Source of the DNA: Tachypleus tridentatus
Lineage: Eukaryota; Arthropoda; Merostomata; Xiphosura; Limulidae
Length of the DNA: 64,000 bases
Direction: 5' to 3'
Assembly (NCBI RefSeq): GCF_004210375.1
Contig: NC_134829.1
Location: 32,318,034 to 32,382,033, forward strand
Both the position numbers and the translations under genes were made by a program. Below, piece by piece: positions 11,340-23,702 of the stretch (positions are counted from its first letter, which is position 1; each line of letters begins with the position of its first letter). The notes below the pieces were generated by a model. That model searched no databases. It was not told the origin of the DNA and saw only the letters and a program-made list of their open reading frames with translations.

Positions 11340-12415
11340 TCTTGTTGCTTTCCTTCAGAATTTGCTTTTTTTGAAATTTGTAACCGAAATATCATTATTT
11401 CTGATCTCCATATGCAGCAACACGTGAAATCTGATAGAGCAATGATCACTTGCACTCAGACATAAGATTTAGATAAGGGAGTAAATTTGGTGTATCTGGA
11501 TTTTCAGAAAGCACTCAACAAAGTACCACATAAGAAGTCTTGTACAAAAAAGTTATAAGTGTGAAGAATGAATTAGTGGATTGGACAGAAAAATGACTGG
11601 ATGGAAGAAAGTAGATAGTTGTTATAGATAGAGTTCAGTCAAACTAGATTAATATTTCAAGTGGCATCGTGGCTCAATCTTAGGACTTGCTCTTACAATT
11701 TGCCATAATGACATAAATGAAGTAATGACTAATACATTACCCTAAGTTCACTGATGATATTATGGTCTTGGGTGATAACAACTGTGAAAGGGATGCTACT
11801 ACTTTATAAAAGTATCTTAAGTTATCATGTGGGTTATCATAATTTAAATTATAAGGGTAATTTAGATGGGAATAACCTCAACAGTATCATGAAGGAAAGG
11901 GATCTAAAGCCAGCCAAATGGTATACTGTTGCTAGTGGTATAACAAATATGGTTTTATGTATAGAAATATAGTGTACAAGTCTAAAGAGGTTATAATTTC
12001 ATTGTATTGGCCACTGGTTAAGTTGCATTTGGAGTGTTGTGTTCAGTCTTGGGCTCCTTACCTCAGAAAGAAGATTGAATTGTTAGAAAGGGTTCACAGG
12101 AAGGCCACTAGAATGTAGAATGTCTGGAAAGGAGATATTGTTCAACTAGTATAAGTTAAACAAGATCTGGTTTACATGTTTATTGTTAAGGGATGTAATA
12201 GTGTTGATGCATCATCTTTGTTTCATGCTTAATTGTGAGAATGGTTGGACTAGGGTGCAAATTTGGAAGGGTAGGAGCCCTATTCAGCTAAGTTTTATTT
12301 TTCTAGCAGGGTGGTTGATCTTTAGAATAAGTTGCACAACCTTTAAATGTTGTGGAGACAGTAAGTTTAAGAGAAAACTCAATGATAAGGACTGGCCTTA
12401 AGGGCTTTTTTTATT
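11340..12415 (+). pseudogene. CR1-like LINE reverse transcriptase remnant
   Basis: A second LINE type, readable only by switching frames. VYLDFQKALNKVPHKK at about 11490 is RT motif A. A damaged ICHNDINE lies around 11695-11720, and FTDDIMVLGD near 11745 is the catalytic FADD motif with Thr for Ala. Further on, ERDLKPAKW at about 11900 and an ALPHA-like passage near 12020-12110 (LLTSERR, then KGFTGRPLECR) match the region after the palm in CR1-like RTs. The C-terminal frame ends KRKLNDKDWP (12401). Many stops are present. It begins where LINE copy 2 breaks off, and its 3' end leads directly into the 106-bp array. The CR1-like assignment is by motif style; the exact clade is uncertain. Confidence 0.75.
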
Positions 12416-12469
12416 TTATGTAATAGTTTTAATATATATTATAGGATAGGAGAGCCAGGTAGATCATTA

Positions 12470-15400
12470 GGTCCCTGAACACTTCTCTTATCTCAAATGT
12501 TAAATGTATTGGAGACTACTACCTGAATACTGACTGAACATGTCTGTATAACCTTAACTTTTTCACTACTACACTACTATGTTATCTCATTCTTCTTAAG
12601 AAGCTAAATGTTAAATCTATCAGACTGGTACCTGATGCTGACTGAACATGTCTATAACCTTAACTTTTTCACTACTACACTACTATGTTATCTCATTCTT
12701 CTTAAGAAGCTAAATGTTAAATCTATCAGACTGGTACCTGATGCTGACTGAACATGTCTATAACTGTAACTTTTTCACAACTACAATACTATCTTATATC
12801 ATTCTTCTCAAGAAGCTAAATGTTAAATCTATCAGACTGGTACCTGATGCTGACTGAACATGTCTATAACTGTAACTTTTTCACAACTACAATACTATCT
12901 TATATCATTCTTCTCAAGAAGCTAAATGTTAAATCTATCAGACTGGTACCTGATGCTGACTGAACATGTCTATAACTGTAACTTTTTCACAACTACAATA
13001 CTATGTTATATCATTCTTCTCAAGAAGCTAAATGTTAAATCTATCAGACTGGTACCTAATGCTAACTGAACATGTCTATAACCTTAACTTTTTCACAACT
13101 ACAATACTATGTTATCTCATTCTTCTCAAGAAGCTAAATGTTAAATCTATCAGACTGGTACCTGATGCTGACTGAACATGTCTATAACCTTAACTTTTTC
13201 ACAACTACAATACTGTTATCTCATTCTTCTCAAGAAGCTAAATGTTAAATCTATCAGACTGGTACCTAATGCTAACTGAACATGTCTATAACCTTAACTT
13301 TTTCACAACTACAATACTATGTTATCTCATTCTTCTCAAGAAGCTAAATGTTAAATCTATCAGACTGATACCTGATGCTGACTGAACATGTCTATAACTA
13401 ACTTTTTCACAACTACAATACTATGTTATCTCATTCTTCTCAAGAAGCTAAATGCTAAATCTATCAGACTGGTACCTGATGCTGACTGAACATGTCTACA
13501 ACTGTAACTTTTTCACAACTACAATACTATGTTATCTCATTCTTCTCAAGAAGCTAAATGCTAAATCTATCAGACTGGTACCTGATGCTGACTGAACATG
13601 TCTATAACCTTAACTTTTTCACAACTACAATACTATGTTATCTCATTCTTCTTAAGAAACCAAATGTTAAATCTATCAGACTGGTACCTGATGCTGACTG
13701 AACATGTCTATAACCTTAACTTTTTCACAACTACAATACTATGTTATCTCATTCTTCTCAAGAGGCTAAATGTTAAATCTATCAGACTGGTACCTGATGC
13801 TGACTGAACATGTCTATAACCTTAACTTTTTCACAACTACAATACTATGTTATCTCATTCTTCTCAAGAAGCTAAATGTTAAATCTATCAGACTGGTACC
13901 TGATGCTGACTGAACATGTCTATAACCATAACTTTTTCACAACTACAATACTATGTTATCTCATTCTTCTCAAGAAGCTAAATGTTAAATCTATCAGACT
14001 GGTACCTAATGCTGACTGAACATGTCTATAACCTTAACTTTTTCACAACTACAATACTATGTTATCTCATTCTTCTCAAGAAGCTAAATGTTAAATCTAT
14101 CAGACTGGTACCTGATGCTGACTGAACATGTCTATAACCTTAACTTTTTCACAACTACAATACTATGTTATCTCATTCTTCTCAAGCAGTTAAATGCTAA
14201 ATCTATCAGACTGGTACCTGATGCTGACTGAACATGTCTATAACCTTAACTTTTTCACAACTACAATACTATGTTATCTCATTCTTCTCAAGCAGCTAAA
14301 TGTTAAATCTATCAGACTGGTACCTGATGCTGACTGAACATGTCTATAACCTTAACTTTTTCACAACTACAATACTATGTTATCTCATTCTTCTCAAGAG
14401 GCTAAATGTTAAATCTATCAGACTGGTACCTGATGCTGACTGAACATGTCTATAACCTTAACTTTTTCACAACTACAATACTATGTTATCTCATTCTTCT
14501 CAAGAAGCTAAATGTTAAATCTATCAGACTGGTACCTGATGCTGACTGAACATGTCTATAACCTTAACTTTTCACAACTACAATACTATGTTATCTCATT
14601 CTTCTCAAGAGGCTAAATGTTAAATCTATCAGACTGGTACCTGATGCTGACTGAACATGTCTATAACCTTAACTTTTTCACGACTACAATACTATGTTAT
14701 CTCATTCTTCTCAAGAAGCTAATTGTTAAATCTAACAGACTGGTACCTGATGCTGACTGAACATGTCTATAACCTTAACTTTTTCACAACTACAATACTA
14801 TGTTATATCATTCTTCTCAAGAAGCTAAATGTTAAATCTATCAGACTGGTACCTGATGCTGACTGAACATGTCTATAACCTTAACTTTTTCACAACTACA
14901 ATACTATGTTATCTCATTCTTCTCAAGCAGTTAAATGCTAAATCTATCAGACTGGTACCTGATGCTGACTGAACATGTCTATAACCTTAACTTTTTCACA
15001 ACTACAATACTATGTTATCTCATTCTTCTCAAGCAGCTAAATGTTAAATCTATCAGACTGGTACCTGATGCTGACTGAACATGTCTATAACCTTAACTTT
15101 TTCACAACTACAATACTATGTTATCTCATTCTTCTTAAGAAACCAAATGTTAAATCTATCAGACTGGTACCTGATGCTAACTGAACATGTCTATAACCTT
15201 AACTTTTTCACAACTACAATACTATGTTATCTCATTCTTCTCAAGAAGCTAAATGTTAAATCTATCAGACTGGTACCTGATGCTGACTGAACATGTCTAT
15301 AACCTTAACTTTTTCACAACTACAATACTATGTTATCTCATTCTTCTCAAGAGGCTAAATGTTAAATCTATCAGACTGGTACCTGATGCTGACTGAACAT

Positions 15401-16271
15401 GTCTATAACCTTAACTTTTTCACAACTACAATACTATGTTATCTCATTCTTCTCAAGAAGCTAATTGTTAAATCTAACAGACTGGTACCTGACGCTGACT
15501 GAACATGTCTATAACCTTAACTTTTTCACAACTACAATACTATGTTATCTCATTCTTCTTAAGAAACCAAATGTTAAATCTATCAGACTGGTACCTGATG
15601 CTGACTGAACATGTCTATAACCTTAACTTTTTCACAACTACAATACTATGTTATCTCATTCTTCTCAAGAAGCTAATTGTTAAATCTAACAGACTGGTAC
15701 CTGACGCTGACTGAACATGTCTATAACCTTAACTTTTTCACAACTACAATACTATGTTATCTCATTCTTCTTAAGAAACCAAATGTTAAATCTATCAGAC
15801 TGGTACCTGACGCTGACTGAACATGTCTATAACCTTAACTTTTTCACAATTACAATACTATGTTATCTCATTCTTCTCAAGAAGCTAATTGTTAAATCTA
15901 ACAGACTGGTACCTGATGCTGACTGAACATGTCTATAACCGTAACTTTTTCACAACTACAATACTATGTTATTTCATTCTTCTTAAGAAGCCAAATGTTA
16001 AATCTATCAGACTGGTACCTGATGCTGACTGAACATGTCTATAACCTTAACTTTTTCACAACTACAATACTATGTTATCTCATTCTTCTCAAGAAGCTAA
16101 ATGTTAAATCTATCAGACTGGTACCTGATGCTGACTGAACATGTCTATAACCTTAACTTTTTCACAACTACAATACTATGTTATCTCATTCTTCTCAAGA
16201 AGCTAAATGTTAAATCTATCAGACTGGTACCTGATGCTGACTGAACATGTCTATAACCTTAACTTTTTCAC
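12470..16271. repeat. Tandem array, 106-bp unit, ~36 copies
   Basis: Unit landmarks are GAACATGTCTATAACC, CTTTTTCACAACTACAAT, TCATTCTTCTCAAGAAGC and CAGACTGGTACCTGATGC. Spacing is 106 bp, with occasional 1-bp changes. Units are very similar, so the array is young or homogenised. Because 106 is not a multiple of three, 69-codon frames spanning two units recur; they are a by-product of the period. The first, most divergent unit (12470-12540) is continuous with the 3' end of the CR1-like LINE. The array ends sharply at 16271. A ~212-bp two-unit pattern appears near the right end. Confidence 0.97.
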
Positions 16272-16854
16272 CAGTGTGCTTCCTTCGAACTCAGTACATT
16301 CATACTCATCTTCATTCAAAATAACCTTTATCATAATTGTTCCTTTCCTTTTTTATTTCCTTGCTTTTTATGTTCACATCACATCAATCAGTTTAATTAT
16401 TACTGTTTGACAAAACTGCACACATCCTCATTTAGGATTGAAAATGTTTACCTTGAATTTATACTGGTTTTTGAAGTATGGTGGCTTTCACAGTTAAAGT
16501 GCATAAATAATACAGGATATTTAAAAGAGGTTTTAGGTGTTATATCTTAATGTATTTATTTCATATATTTTCATCTAATATTGAATGTTTTACTGCACTT
16601 TTTTTGTAGCTGGAGTAACAACAACTGAAATAGGTACTCTCGTAGCATAGAATTAATATGTATTTAGCTTGTGAAATAAGGTGGATAATATCTCTGATAT
16701 CCACAGAAATGTAATTGCAATACGTTATACATTGCACTATAAGGAATTTATGTACAATATCTGCTAAAATTGAAATATAAGATTAGTAGTATACATTTGT
16801 TTTTCTATACGTTATGATGCCTAGATGATCCTTATCTAATATACTCTTTTTTAG
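16272..16854. other. Likely intron preceding the phosphatase exon
   Basis: AT-rich unique sequence between the 106-bp array and the exon at 16855. I see no coding segment in it. A TTTTTTGTAG at about 16603 could act as a splice acceptor, but the frame after it closes at once. Confidence 0.4.
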
Positions 16855-17004
16855 GATGACAGGGCAGCAGCTAAGGAGAAGCAGGTATTTTCCAATTATG
16901 AAGGAATATGTGGTAAACTTGTTAATGAAGCTTTGCGTAAGCTTAGTGGGGATAATGTTACAGTGGTAATTGTAGGCATAGAAAAAAGTGAACCAAACCA
17001 ATAA
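16855..17004 (+). CDS. PP2C-family protein phosphatase, terminal coding exon
   Basis: A splice acceptor (ATACTCTTTTTTAG) precedes an open frame of 49 codons plus TAA. The encoded tail contains CGKLVNEALRKLSGDNVTVV, matching the last conserved block of PP2C (PPM) Ser/Thr phosphatases: a helix with L-x3-A, then S-x-DN-x-TV leading to the final beta strand. The Asp of the SGDN motif is a metal ligand in this family, and it is present. The rest of the ~250-300-residue catalytic domain must lie in upstream exons, none of which I can identify, so the intervening intron would contain at least the 106-bp array. The arrangement resembles ILKAP-like members, but the subfamily is uncertain. About 330 bp of 3' UTR and a poly(A) signal follow. 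Confidence 0.75.
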   Translation, partial: DDRAAAKEKQVFSNYEGICGKLVNEALRKLSGDNVTVVIVGIEKSEPNQ

Positions 17005-17336
17005 AAGCTATGGAAACTTTGAATTCCTTTACAAAACTTTTGTGTCAGTTTTGAGGAAATACCAGCAAAGTGGAAGAGTACAGAAAGATTGCTTTATGGA
17101 ACATTTGTAAAATCATCCATATACTTGTCTCTGATTTTAATCAGCTGTAGGATTATTATCAATGCATCTTATGTTGTGAGTCAGTTTTCCCTTGAGTTCA
17201 TTATTTTCTATAACATGTAAATTTCTGTTCTAACTTTTAACTGTATTTTGAACACAGTATTTTATGTACATTTTGAATGTGAAGTAATTACATTGTTTTG
17301 TATTATAATTGGATCGATTGAGCTTGAACAGAAAGT

Positions 17337-17342
17337 AATAAA
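17337..17342 (+). other. Poly(A) signal AATAAA of the phosphatase gene
   Basis: A canonical AATAAA lies 333 bp after the phosphatase stop codon, in an AT-rich 3' UTR, with T-rich sequence downstream. It is the first AATAAA after the stop in a good context; use is inferred. Confidence 0.5.
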
Positions 17343-17540
17343 ATTTATATTAAGGTCTTTACGTTTCATTCTCTTTAGTTTCAGCAGGCTTACTTTTACT
17401 TTTGAATTAGGTAGTGTTAAATAGTTCTTCTGATGAGTTGTTCATATTTAAAAATATTAAATAGCATCTGTCATCAATATCTGTTATGCCAAATATATAT
17501 AACACACTTTTACAAGTTAGCCATGTTTTCATACTATTTA

Positions 17541-17806
17541 CTAACAGGAGGGTTAGGCGTTCGATTTGTAATCTGAGGGTCGCAGATTTGAATCCTCATC
17601 GCACCAAACATGCCTGCCCTTTCAGCCGTGGGTTCGTATTTATGTAACGGTCAATCCCACTATTCATTGGTAAAAAAAATAACCCAAGAGTTAGCAGTTG
17701 GTGGTTAACTATCTGCCTTCCTTCTAGTTTTGCACTGCTAAATGAGGAACAGCAATCGCAGATGACCCTCGTGTAGCTTTGCACAAAATTCAAATACAAA
17801 ACAAAC
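17541..17806 (+). mobile_element. tRNA-Thr-derived SINE (family A)
   Basis: A degraded tRNA-like head (box-B-like GATTTGAATCC) is followed by the family body (CCCTTTCAGCCGTGGG, CAATCCCACTATTC, CCCAAGAGTTAG, CTCGTGTAGCTTTGC). The 8-bp repeat ACTATTTA flanks it at 17533-17540 and 17807-17814, a target-site duplication. It lies just downstream of the phosphatase gene. Confidence 0.9.
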
Positions 17807-17989
17807 ACTATTTATTAAAATTAAAAATGGCTTATAAAAATTATCAAGTCTATCAGACTCCACAATTCTCACACACACAGAATGAAAACGCTAACTACAC
17901 TATCTTGATTACGAATTTCAAAGTCATCTTACCTGGATTTTCAAATACTGAATTTATAATGAAAGTATATCTATTTTAATTGATTTAAA

Positions 17990-19017
17990 TAATAACTTAA
18001 CTGTAGTGAAGTTTTGTATTTTTCTACATACTTGTATAATATTGTTGTATTATTTTCTTCTGTTTATTCGATTGTCTCTTTATTTTACTTCATACTTTTA
18101 TTTTAATTACTTTTATAGAACGTTTAAGCTTTATAAAATGTTTGTACTTAATAATTTACCATGTTCAATATAGCTTGCTGTAGATGGAATATGTATATTC
18201 TGAAACGTCCAATAATTAAATGTTTGGTGCAGAACAAACATGTGTCAAATGTTCATTGTTACTGCCGTTGTACTGTTTTTAGACTTTGATTCCCGTCGAA
18301 TGACTCTGTAACTATTTCTCGATTTGAGCATGTGAGAATTATCGACCGAAATGATATGTTATTTTATTGTTCATACAAACTGTGTGCTCCAAGCTACTGC
18401 AATTCTCGAATTACAATTTCATTAAATCGTTTTACACAAAGGTCTGGGCAGTTGTTTCATTGTTTGGTTATTTGGTATTTTACGATTTGTAGTTAGAGCA
18501 AGTACATCGAAATAACGTCTTATTCCTGTCTTTGATAATATTTACATGCTTAAATCACGATGTTTTTTCTCAGTTCAATCAGTGGCTGCATCCCAAGATT
18601 TAACATGTGTAACTAGATTTTACTGTTAAACATAATTTTCCCATCTTAAATATCAACAGCAGACTACATGGCATCACAACAGAAAGATGAACAGTTACAT
18701 TTCTTAAAAATAACATGCTAGTTCTTCAGTTCCTATTTTTCAGCTGCTTGATAAATGAAGTAAAGCATGACGTTTAACACACACTTAAATAATAAAACCT
18801 AAAATTCGTGCACGATGCAATTATGAAAGGCTAAATAATTATTTTGTGGTAAACTTTTAAGAATTAAGAATCATTAGGTTTAGCGTGTTTTTAAGTCATA
18901 TCCAAAGAAGAATGCATCTGTTTAGCCAGAAGCCTCTTGCATAAGAAGTTTTGCAAGATGGTTTTAACAAAAACGTATGTATTGGTAAATAAGTTTGAAT
19001 GAATAACAAAAAGAAAA
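17990..19017. other. No gene seen
   Basis: AT-rich, unique-looking sequence without convincing ORFs, splice-bounded exons or recognised repeats. Confidence 0.4.
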
Positions 19018-19230
19018 CCCGAAAGATACGTAATACACTGCTTGATGTGGAACTTGGAAGATTCGTGATGTAGTGCTAAATATAAAACATGAAAGATGCG
19101 TGACTTCTGTTTGACTGGAAAGATATGGGACATACCTCTTGACATGTAACGTGGGGAGATGCGTTATGCACGTTTTGGTATGAAACGTAGACGATGCGTG
19201 AAATATAACACGAATGATTCATGATGTCAG
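19018..19230. repeat. Degenerate minisatellite, ~35-bp unit
   Basis: A motif like AAGATGCGTGA, usually followed by a TGTAACGTG-like block, recurs about six times at 27-37-bp intervals, strongly diverged. The short reverse-strand frames here, rich in His, Met and Cys, follow from the repeat. Confidence 0.5.
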
Positions 19231-19469
19231 GATTTGTCATGCAGCAACTTTCATTTCGACGAAGTGTAACATGTGTCACATGTGGAAGTCTCGTGTCAGT
19301 CACATGCAATACTTTATTTTAGGCACTTTCTATTGTACAAATATTTTATTCTTATCGTGAAATACATTATATTTGAGAAATTTGACGGATGCTTTGTCAA
19401 AACAAATGGTTAGATAAGGTAATTATATATTGGACAGTTTCGTAATTAAGATGTCTAGAACTCGGACAT

Positions 19470-21990
19470 TTCAGAGCAGGTGTGAGCAACTTATTTTCCA
19501 TAGTAGCCACAACTGTGGCTGATGAAAATCACGTTGGCCAGACTATTAAAAAAAAATATTGAAATTTGTTAGTTTAATCAAAATAATTGAATTTCAACTA
19601 ACAATCAATGTGAAAATTGATGGGGGTTTTCATCAAATAGTTTCGTGAAATTTGATTTAAGATATTAATATAACAATGAGCATTTTAATCAGTGATGTCG
19701 AGAAAACCGACTTGTAGAGAAAAATATATATGTAAAAACGGCTCGTTTGGGTTCAGCAAATTTTTTACGTAGAGGAGCGAACAAATAGTGGTCAGTTACC
19801 TCATTCTTTCATTGTGAATTTGACGATGATGTAAAAAAAATTTCTCAATCCAAATGAGCCGTTTTTTACATATAATGAGCGTCTTAGCTGTGCTTCTAAA
19901 TTTGTCAGTAAGCTGAGATCTGTATCTAGACTTGGGAAAATCTAGCGTAGAATATATTGACACACCCATGTGGATACAAAGATGGCAAATAATTTTGAAA
20001 TCACTATTTTTAAATTTATAAGCCTCTCGTTTATCAAAATAGTGAGCCATATCTCTCTGAAGGAAGATTTTTGTTTACATTTTACGTGTATATTTTGCAG
20101 GGTTAGCATCTCGCCTTCAAATCCACACTTATCCAAAGATAATAAAGATGTAATTTCCTCACCGAAATTTCGTAAGTCAAATTGAAATGGACCATGCAAA
20201 AATTCAAATATCAATTTCAAATTTTTAAAACACGATTTAAATGTTTAAGATAGATTTTTATCCAGTTTACATAGAGATCATCTTTAGCATCAGAGAAATC
20301 GTAGTGATTATTATTTTCTAGAAAACTATTCAACTTTGCAAAATGTGTCAAATCATTCTTTTGTAATTGTTCTGCAACGAGGTTTAGCTTTAATTGAAAT
20401 TCATGAAGGGTCTGTGATTGCTCGCTTATTATTTTAGCTCTTTCCTGAAGCTTCGTATTCAAATTATTCATTGATCGTTTTGGAATTAAGTACAATTTAT
20501 TCAAGAGAGCCATCATGCCACACAAAGTGCAAACCACACTGCCATGACAGAGTTTTAATTTCAGGGAAATTTTCAATCTTACATTTTTGAACAAGATACT
20601 CTTTTATTTGAGGAAATAAGGAAGTAACTCGTTCCATAACTTCCTCTGCTTAATCATCTTGCATTTGTAAAATCCGTTTGATCATCAAAAGTACAGTCAC
20701 TGCTTTTATTCAAAAACTCAACAAACTATCGATGGGTGAGAGAGCTTCGAATATAATTTTTACAACAATGTCCATCAAATTTTTCAATTCATAACTTTTA
20801 TACATCTGAGCACAAAACTTTCCTGATGCAAAATACAGTGGAAAGATGGCAGCGTGGACTTCACATTATTTTCAATTAAATGCTTGTGACAGAAACCAGT
20901 TTTTTTAAAATTCAGATTGAATTTTTTTTGACATTTCAAGAAATTTTTCAAAGATGTTTTTTTCCAAATGTTCAATCTCGTAATTCACAAAGGCCAAGCA
21001 TTTCTTCCCCCACTTAAAGACCTGAAGTTACATATCGAGCCCAAAATATCAAATGTGCAGTGTCACTAACATCTGTTCACTCATCTGGTGCTAAAGAAAA
21101 ATACAATGTTTTAGTTGTTCAAGCAACTGATTTCCTATGACTTTCGCAAACTCAAGCATTCTGCCGACAATTGTTCTTCAACTTAATTGCACATTATTTA
21201 CCTTTTGAAGAATATCATCCTTTATTTTTGAATCATAATTCTCCAACAGATTTTCAATGACTGCAATCAATATTTCTTTTACTAGTTCAGCACAGAAAAT
21301 GATTTTTTTAAGACTAGAATCCAAGCTATTTTATAGCTAGCTAACGTAACTAGTTCTATCGATGATAAACATCTTTTCAGACCTCTCTTTTGTTCATGAA
21401 GTTGTGCTTTCAGACGGATAATTTCATTCATACGATTTTTGCTATCAACTGGAAATTTTACATCAAATATGTTCTGAAAATTGTTAAGGTGTTGCTTAAG
21501 GTTGTATACTTTATTATTCCTAAATACTTTGTTTCACAAAAGACACACTGGCTTATTGCTTCAATCACTACAAATTTCAACTTTCATCACATTCACGTTT
21601 TCCCTGTCACGCGCCATTCTCTTTTCGACAGTAATGTCAGAATCAATAAAATTATCTTTATTTTCTGAATGTTCACCATCATCTGGATTCTTTCGTTTTC
21701 GAATTTTCCACTTATCCAAATTATAAGATTAAAAACAAAATATATTTAAACAATTGAAAGTTGCACAATAAAAGTATGTTTGCAAGCGCATGAAAAACAA
21801 CGCACACTCGATAACAAACATCTCAACCAGACTGACGTTACAAAATGGGCGGTGTTTGTGGCAGTGATGAAGCGCATGACATTAACCATGACGTGAGAAA
21901 TACATTTGTTGATTACCAAATGTGCGATAAAAAATAAATTATGGAAAAGTTCATTCCTAAATTCGAGCTGGCCACAGTTGTGCTATTCAC
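19470..21990 (-). mobile_element. hAT-superfamily DNA transposon relic
   Basis: A decayed hAT transposase on the minus strand is flanked by AT-rich ends sharing an exact 12-bp inverted core: CACAACTGTGGC at 19508-19519 and its reverse complement at 21971-21982. The left end begins near CAGAGCAGGTGTGAGCAAC (19474 onward), resembling hAT terminal repeats that start with CAG. The exact right border and the 8-bp target duplication are not resolved. Confidence 0.75.
19796..21722 (-). pseudogene. hAT transposase pseudogene with BED-type zinc finger
   Basis: Reading the minus strand 5' to 3', the start (21722 downwards) encodes a short basic N-terminus, then NKPVCLL followed by TGA where the second finger Cys is expected, and VYNLKQHLNNFQN, which fits a BED-like finger. 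The middle gives FHCILHQESF (20784-20975) and KLCHGSVVCTLCGMMALLN (about 20520-20560), segments typical of hAT transposases of the ZBED5/GTF2IRD2-like kind. The C-terminal part gives FVSTWVC and KSRYRSQLTD in different frames, the hAT dimerisation region. At least five frame changes or stops are present. Such enzymes cut and paste hAT elements; this copy cannot. Confidence 0.78.
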
Positions 21991-22430
21991 TGGCCACATG
22001 ATTTCAGCCTTCTACAGATTATGTATATATCCTGTACCTGTGTGAGAGAGAACAAAATTATCACGAAGAAAAACATATATACATATATATACATTTTCGG
22101 AAAACTCAGCACAATATAGCATTATAGATGAATGTTAAACAAAAATAATGAGGAAAAAAGTTCAGTATTTTCTCATATATGTAATTTAATAAGATATTAT
22201 TTCATTTTCTCATACGAAATAAGTATTTCATATTTATTCCTTTGTGAACCTTTTCTTTTTGATGTTCTTTCTTTTAAAGTAAGTAGCCCTAATTCAAACA
22301 AATATTGTACGTTTTGATTACACAAAACTGAGAATGGTGAGATAATTTAGTCAGTTACAACTATCAAGTAATAAAATGCTTTGACTCAAGTAATAATATA
22401 ACAACCAGAAACAATCGACCCACATATATG

Positions 22431-22712
22431 TTTTTTTGTTTGTTTGTTTTTGAATTTCGCACAAAGCTACTCGAGAGCTATCTGTGCTAGCCGTCCCTAA
22501 TTTTGCAGTGTAAGACTAGAGGGAAGGTAGCTAGTCATCACCACCCACCGCCAACTCTTGGGCTACTCTTTTACCAACGAATAGTGGGATTGATCATTAC
22601 ATTATAACGACCCCACGGCTGAAAGGGCGAGCATGTTTGGTGTTACGGGTATTCGAACCCGCGACCGTCGGATTACGAGTCGAGTGCCTTAACCACCTGG
22701 CCATGCCGAGTC
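22431..22712 (-). mobile_element. SINE family A, full length
   Basis: Reverse orientation: a GTTT-type tail at 22431, the body, and a tRNA-Thr-like head ending near 22712 (CTGGCCATGCCGAGTC). The anticodon region read on the minus strand is CTCGTAA, so CGU (Thr). Box B reads GGTTCGAAT-like. Confidence 0.93.
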
Positions 22713-22850
22713 GGAAAAGAAAGCATTAATCGAAACGTATCCAGCCTTGAAAGCTATATATTTGTGATAAACACTTATTTATCGTTAAATATCAGTAGTT
22801 TTCCGATATTTTGAAAATTACGAACGGTTCTATTTGAGCGAATTAGTTAG

Positions 22851-23007
22851 TTTGGTTGTTTGTTTGTTTTTTGAATTTCGCACAAAGCTACTCGAGGGCT
22901 ATCTGTGTTAGCCGTCCCTAATTTAGCAGTGTAAGACCAGAGGGAAGGCAGCTAGCCATCACCACCGACCGCCAACTCTTGGGCTACTCTTTTACCAACG
23001 AATAGTT
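22851..23007 (-). mobile_element. SINE family A, head missing
   Basis: Tail and body only, from the GTTTGTTT tail to ...ACCAACGAATAG. The tRNA head is absent, and the sequence jumps directly into the left arm of the long inverted repeat at 23008. Confidence 0.9.
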
Positions 23008-23702
23008 ACTTATTACTTAACTAGATTTGTCTACTCACTTCTCTCTTGTACGAGGTATTAATGGCCCGGTGGCTAAGGTACTCGCCTCGTAATCCGAGGA
23101 TCGCGGGTTCGAATCTCTTTTATACCAAACATACTCGCCCTTTCAGTCGTGAGGGCGTTATAATGTGACAGTTAATCCTACTATTCGTCAGTAAAAGAGT
23201 AGCCCAAGAGTTGGGAGTGGGTGGTGATGATTAGAGCTGCCTTCCATCTGGTCTTATATTTCTGAACTAGGGACGATTAGCACAGGTAGTCCTCGTGTAA
23301 CTTCACGCGAAATTCAAACCAAACAACGTATTAATAAACGGTATCGAAACATACCAGTTTTAAACGTGTGCAGGAAGATTAACTCTTGAAATAAATGTCT
23401 GGGCTAGAGTTTTTAAACTTGTGTCCTGTTTGAAATTTGTCGATCCTGTTACAGGTGTAAGAAGGAATCACTTATTATTGCTCAAAATTGAGTTCCATGT
23501 TGTTTCTGAAAGAATGTATAATAAATGTTATGTAGTAATACAGCGTCAATATTTATAGGATTACGGTGCTGCTACTTGTTCCCTTACTACAATCTCTAGC
23601 CTTTCGGATAGAGAAGGGATTTATAAACTGACTCTTAAAATTTTATTTTAGTGCATATTATATGCTATTCATTTCAAATAAAGTGGTCCTTCATTAAGCC
23701 TG
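23008..23702. repeat. Long inverted repeat, left arm
   Basis: This 695-bp segment is the reverse complement of 25496-26191 with about a dozen substitutions and one 1-bp indel, roughly 98% identity. It contains one SINE (23063-23327) with its target-site duplication, and ~370 bp of non-SINE sequence. The 1,793-bp spacer (23703-25495) holds two other SINEs. Confidence 0.96.
23063..23327 (+). mobile_element. SINE family A inside left inverted-repeat arm
   Basis: Head GCCCGGTGGCTAAGG with anticodon context CTCGTAAT and box-B-like GGTTCGAATC, then the full body and an A/C-rich tail. The direct repeat GTATTAAT occurs at 23055-23062 and 23328-23335. The same SINE and the same duplication are mirrored in the right arm, so the insertion predates the inverted duplication. 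Confidence 0.93.

Noticed and set aside
13598-16410. Recurrent 69-codon frames in the 106-bp array
   Set aside because: The same frame reappears every second unit because of the period; there is no start context, domain or splice evidence.
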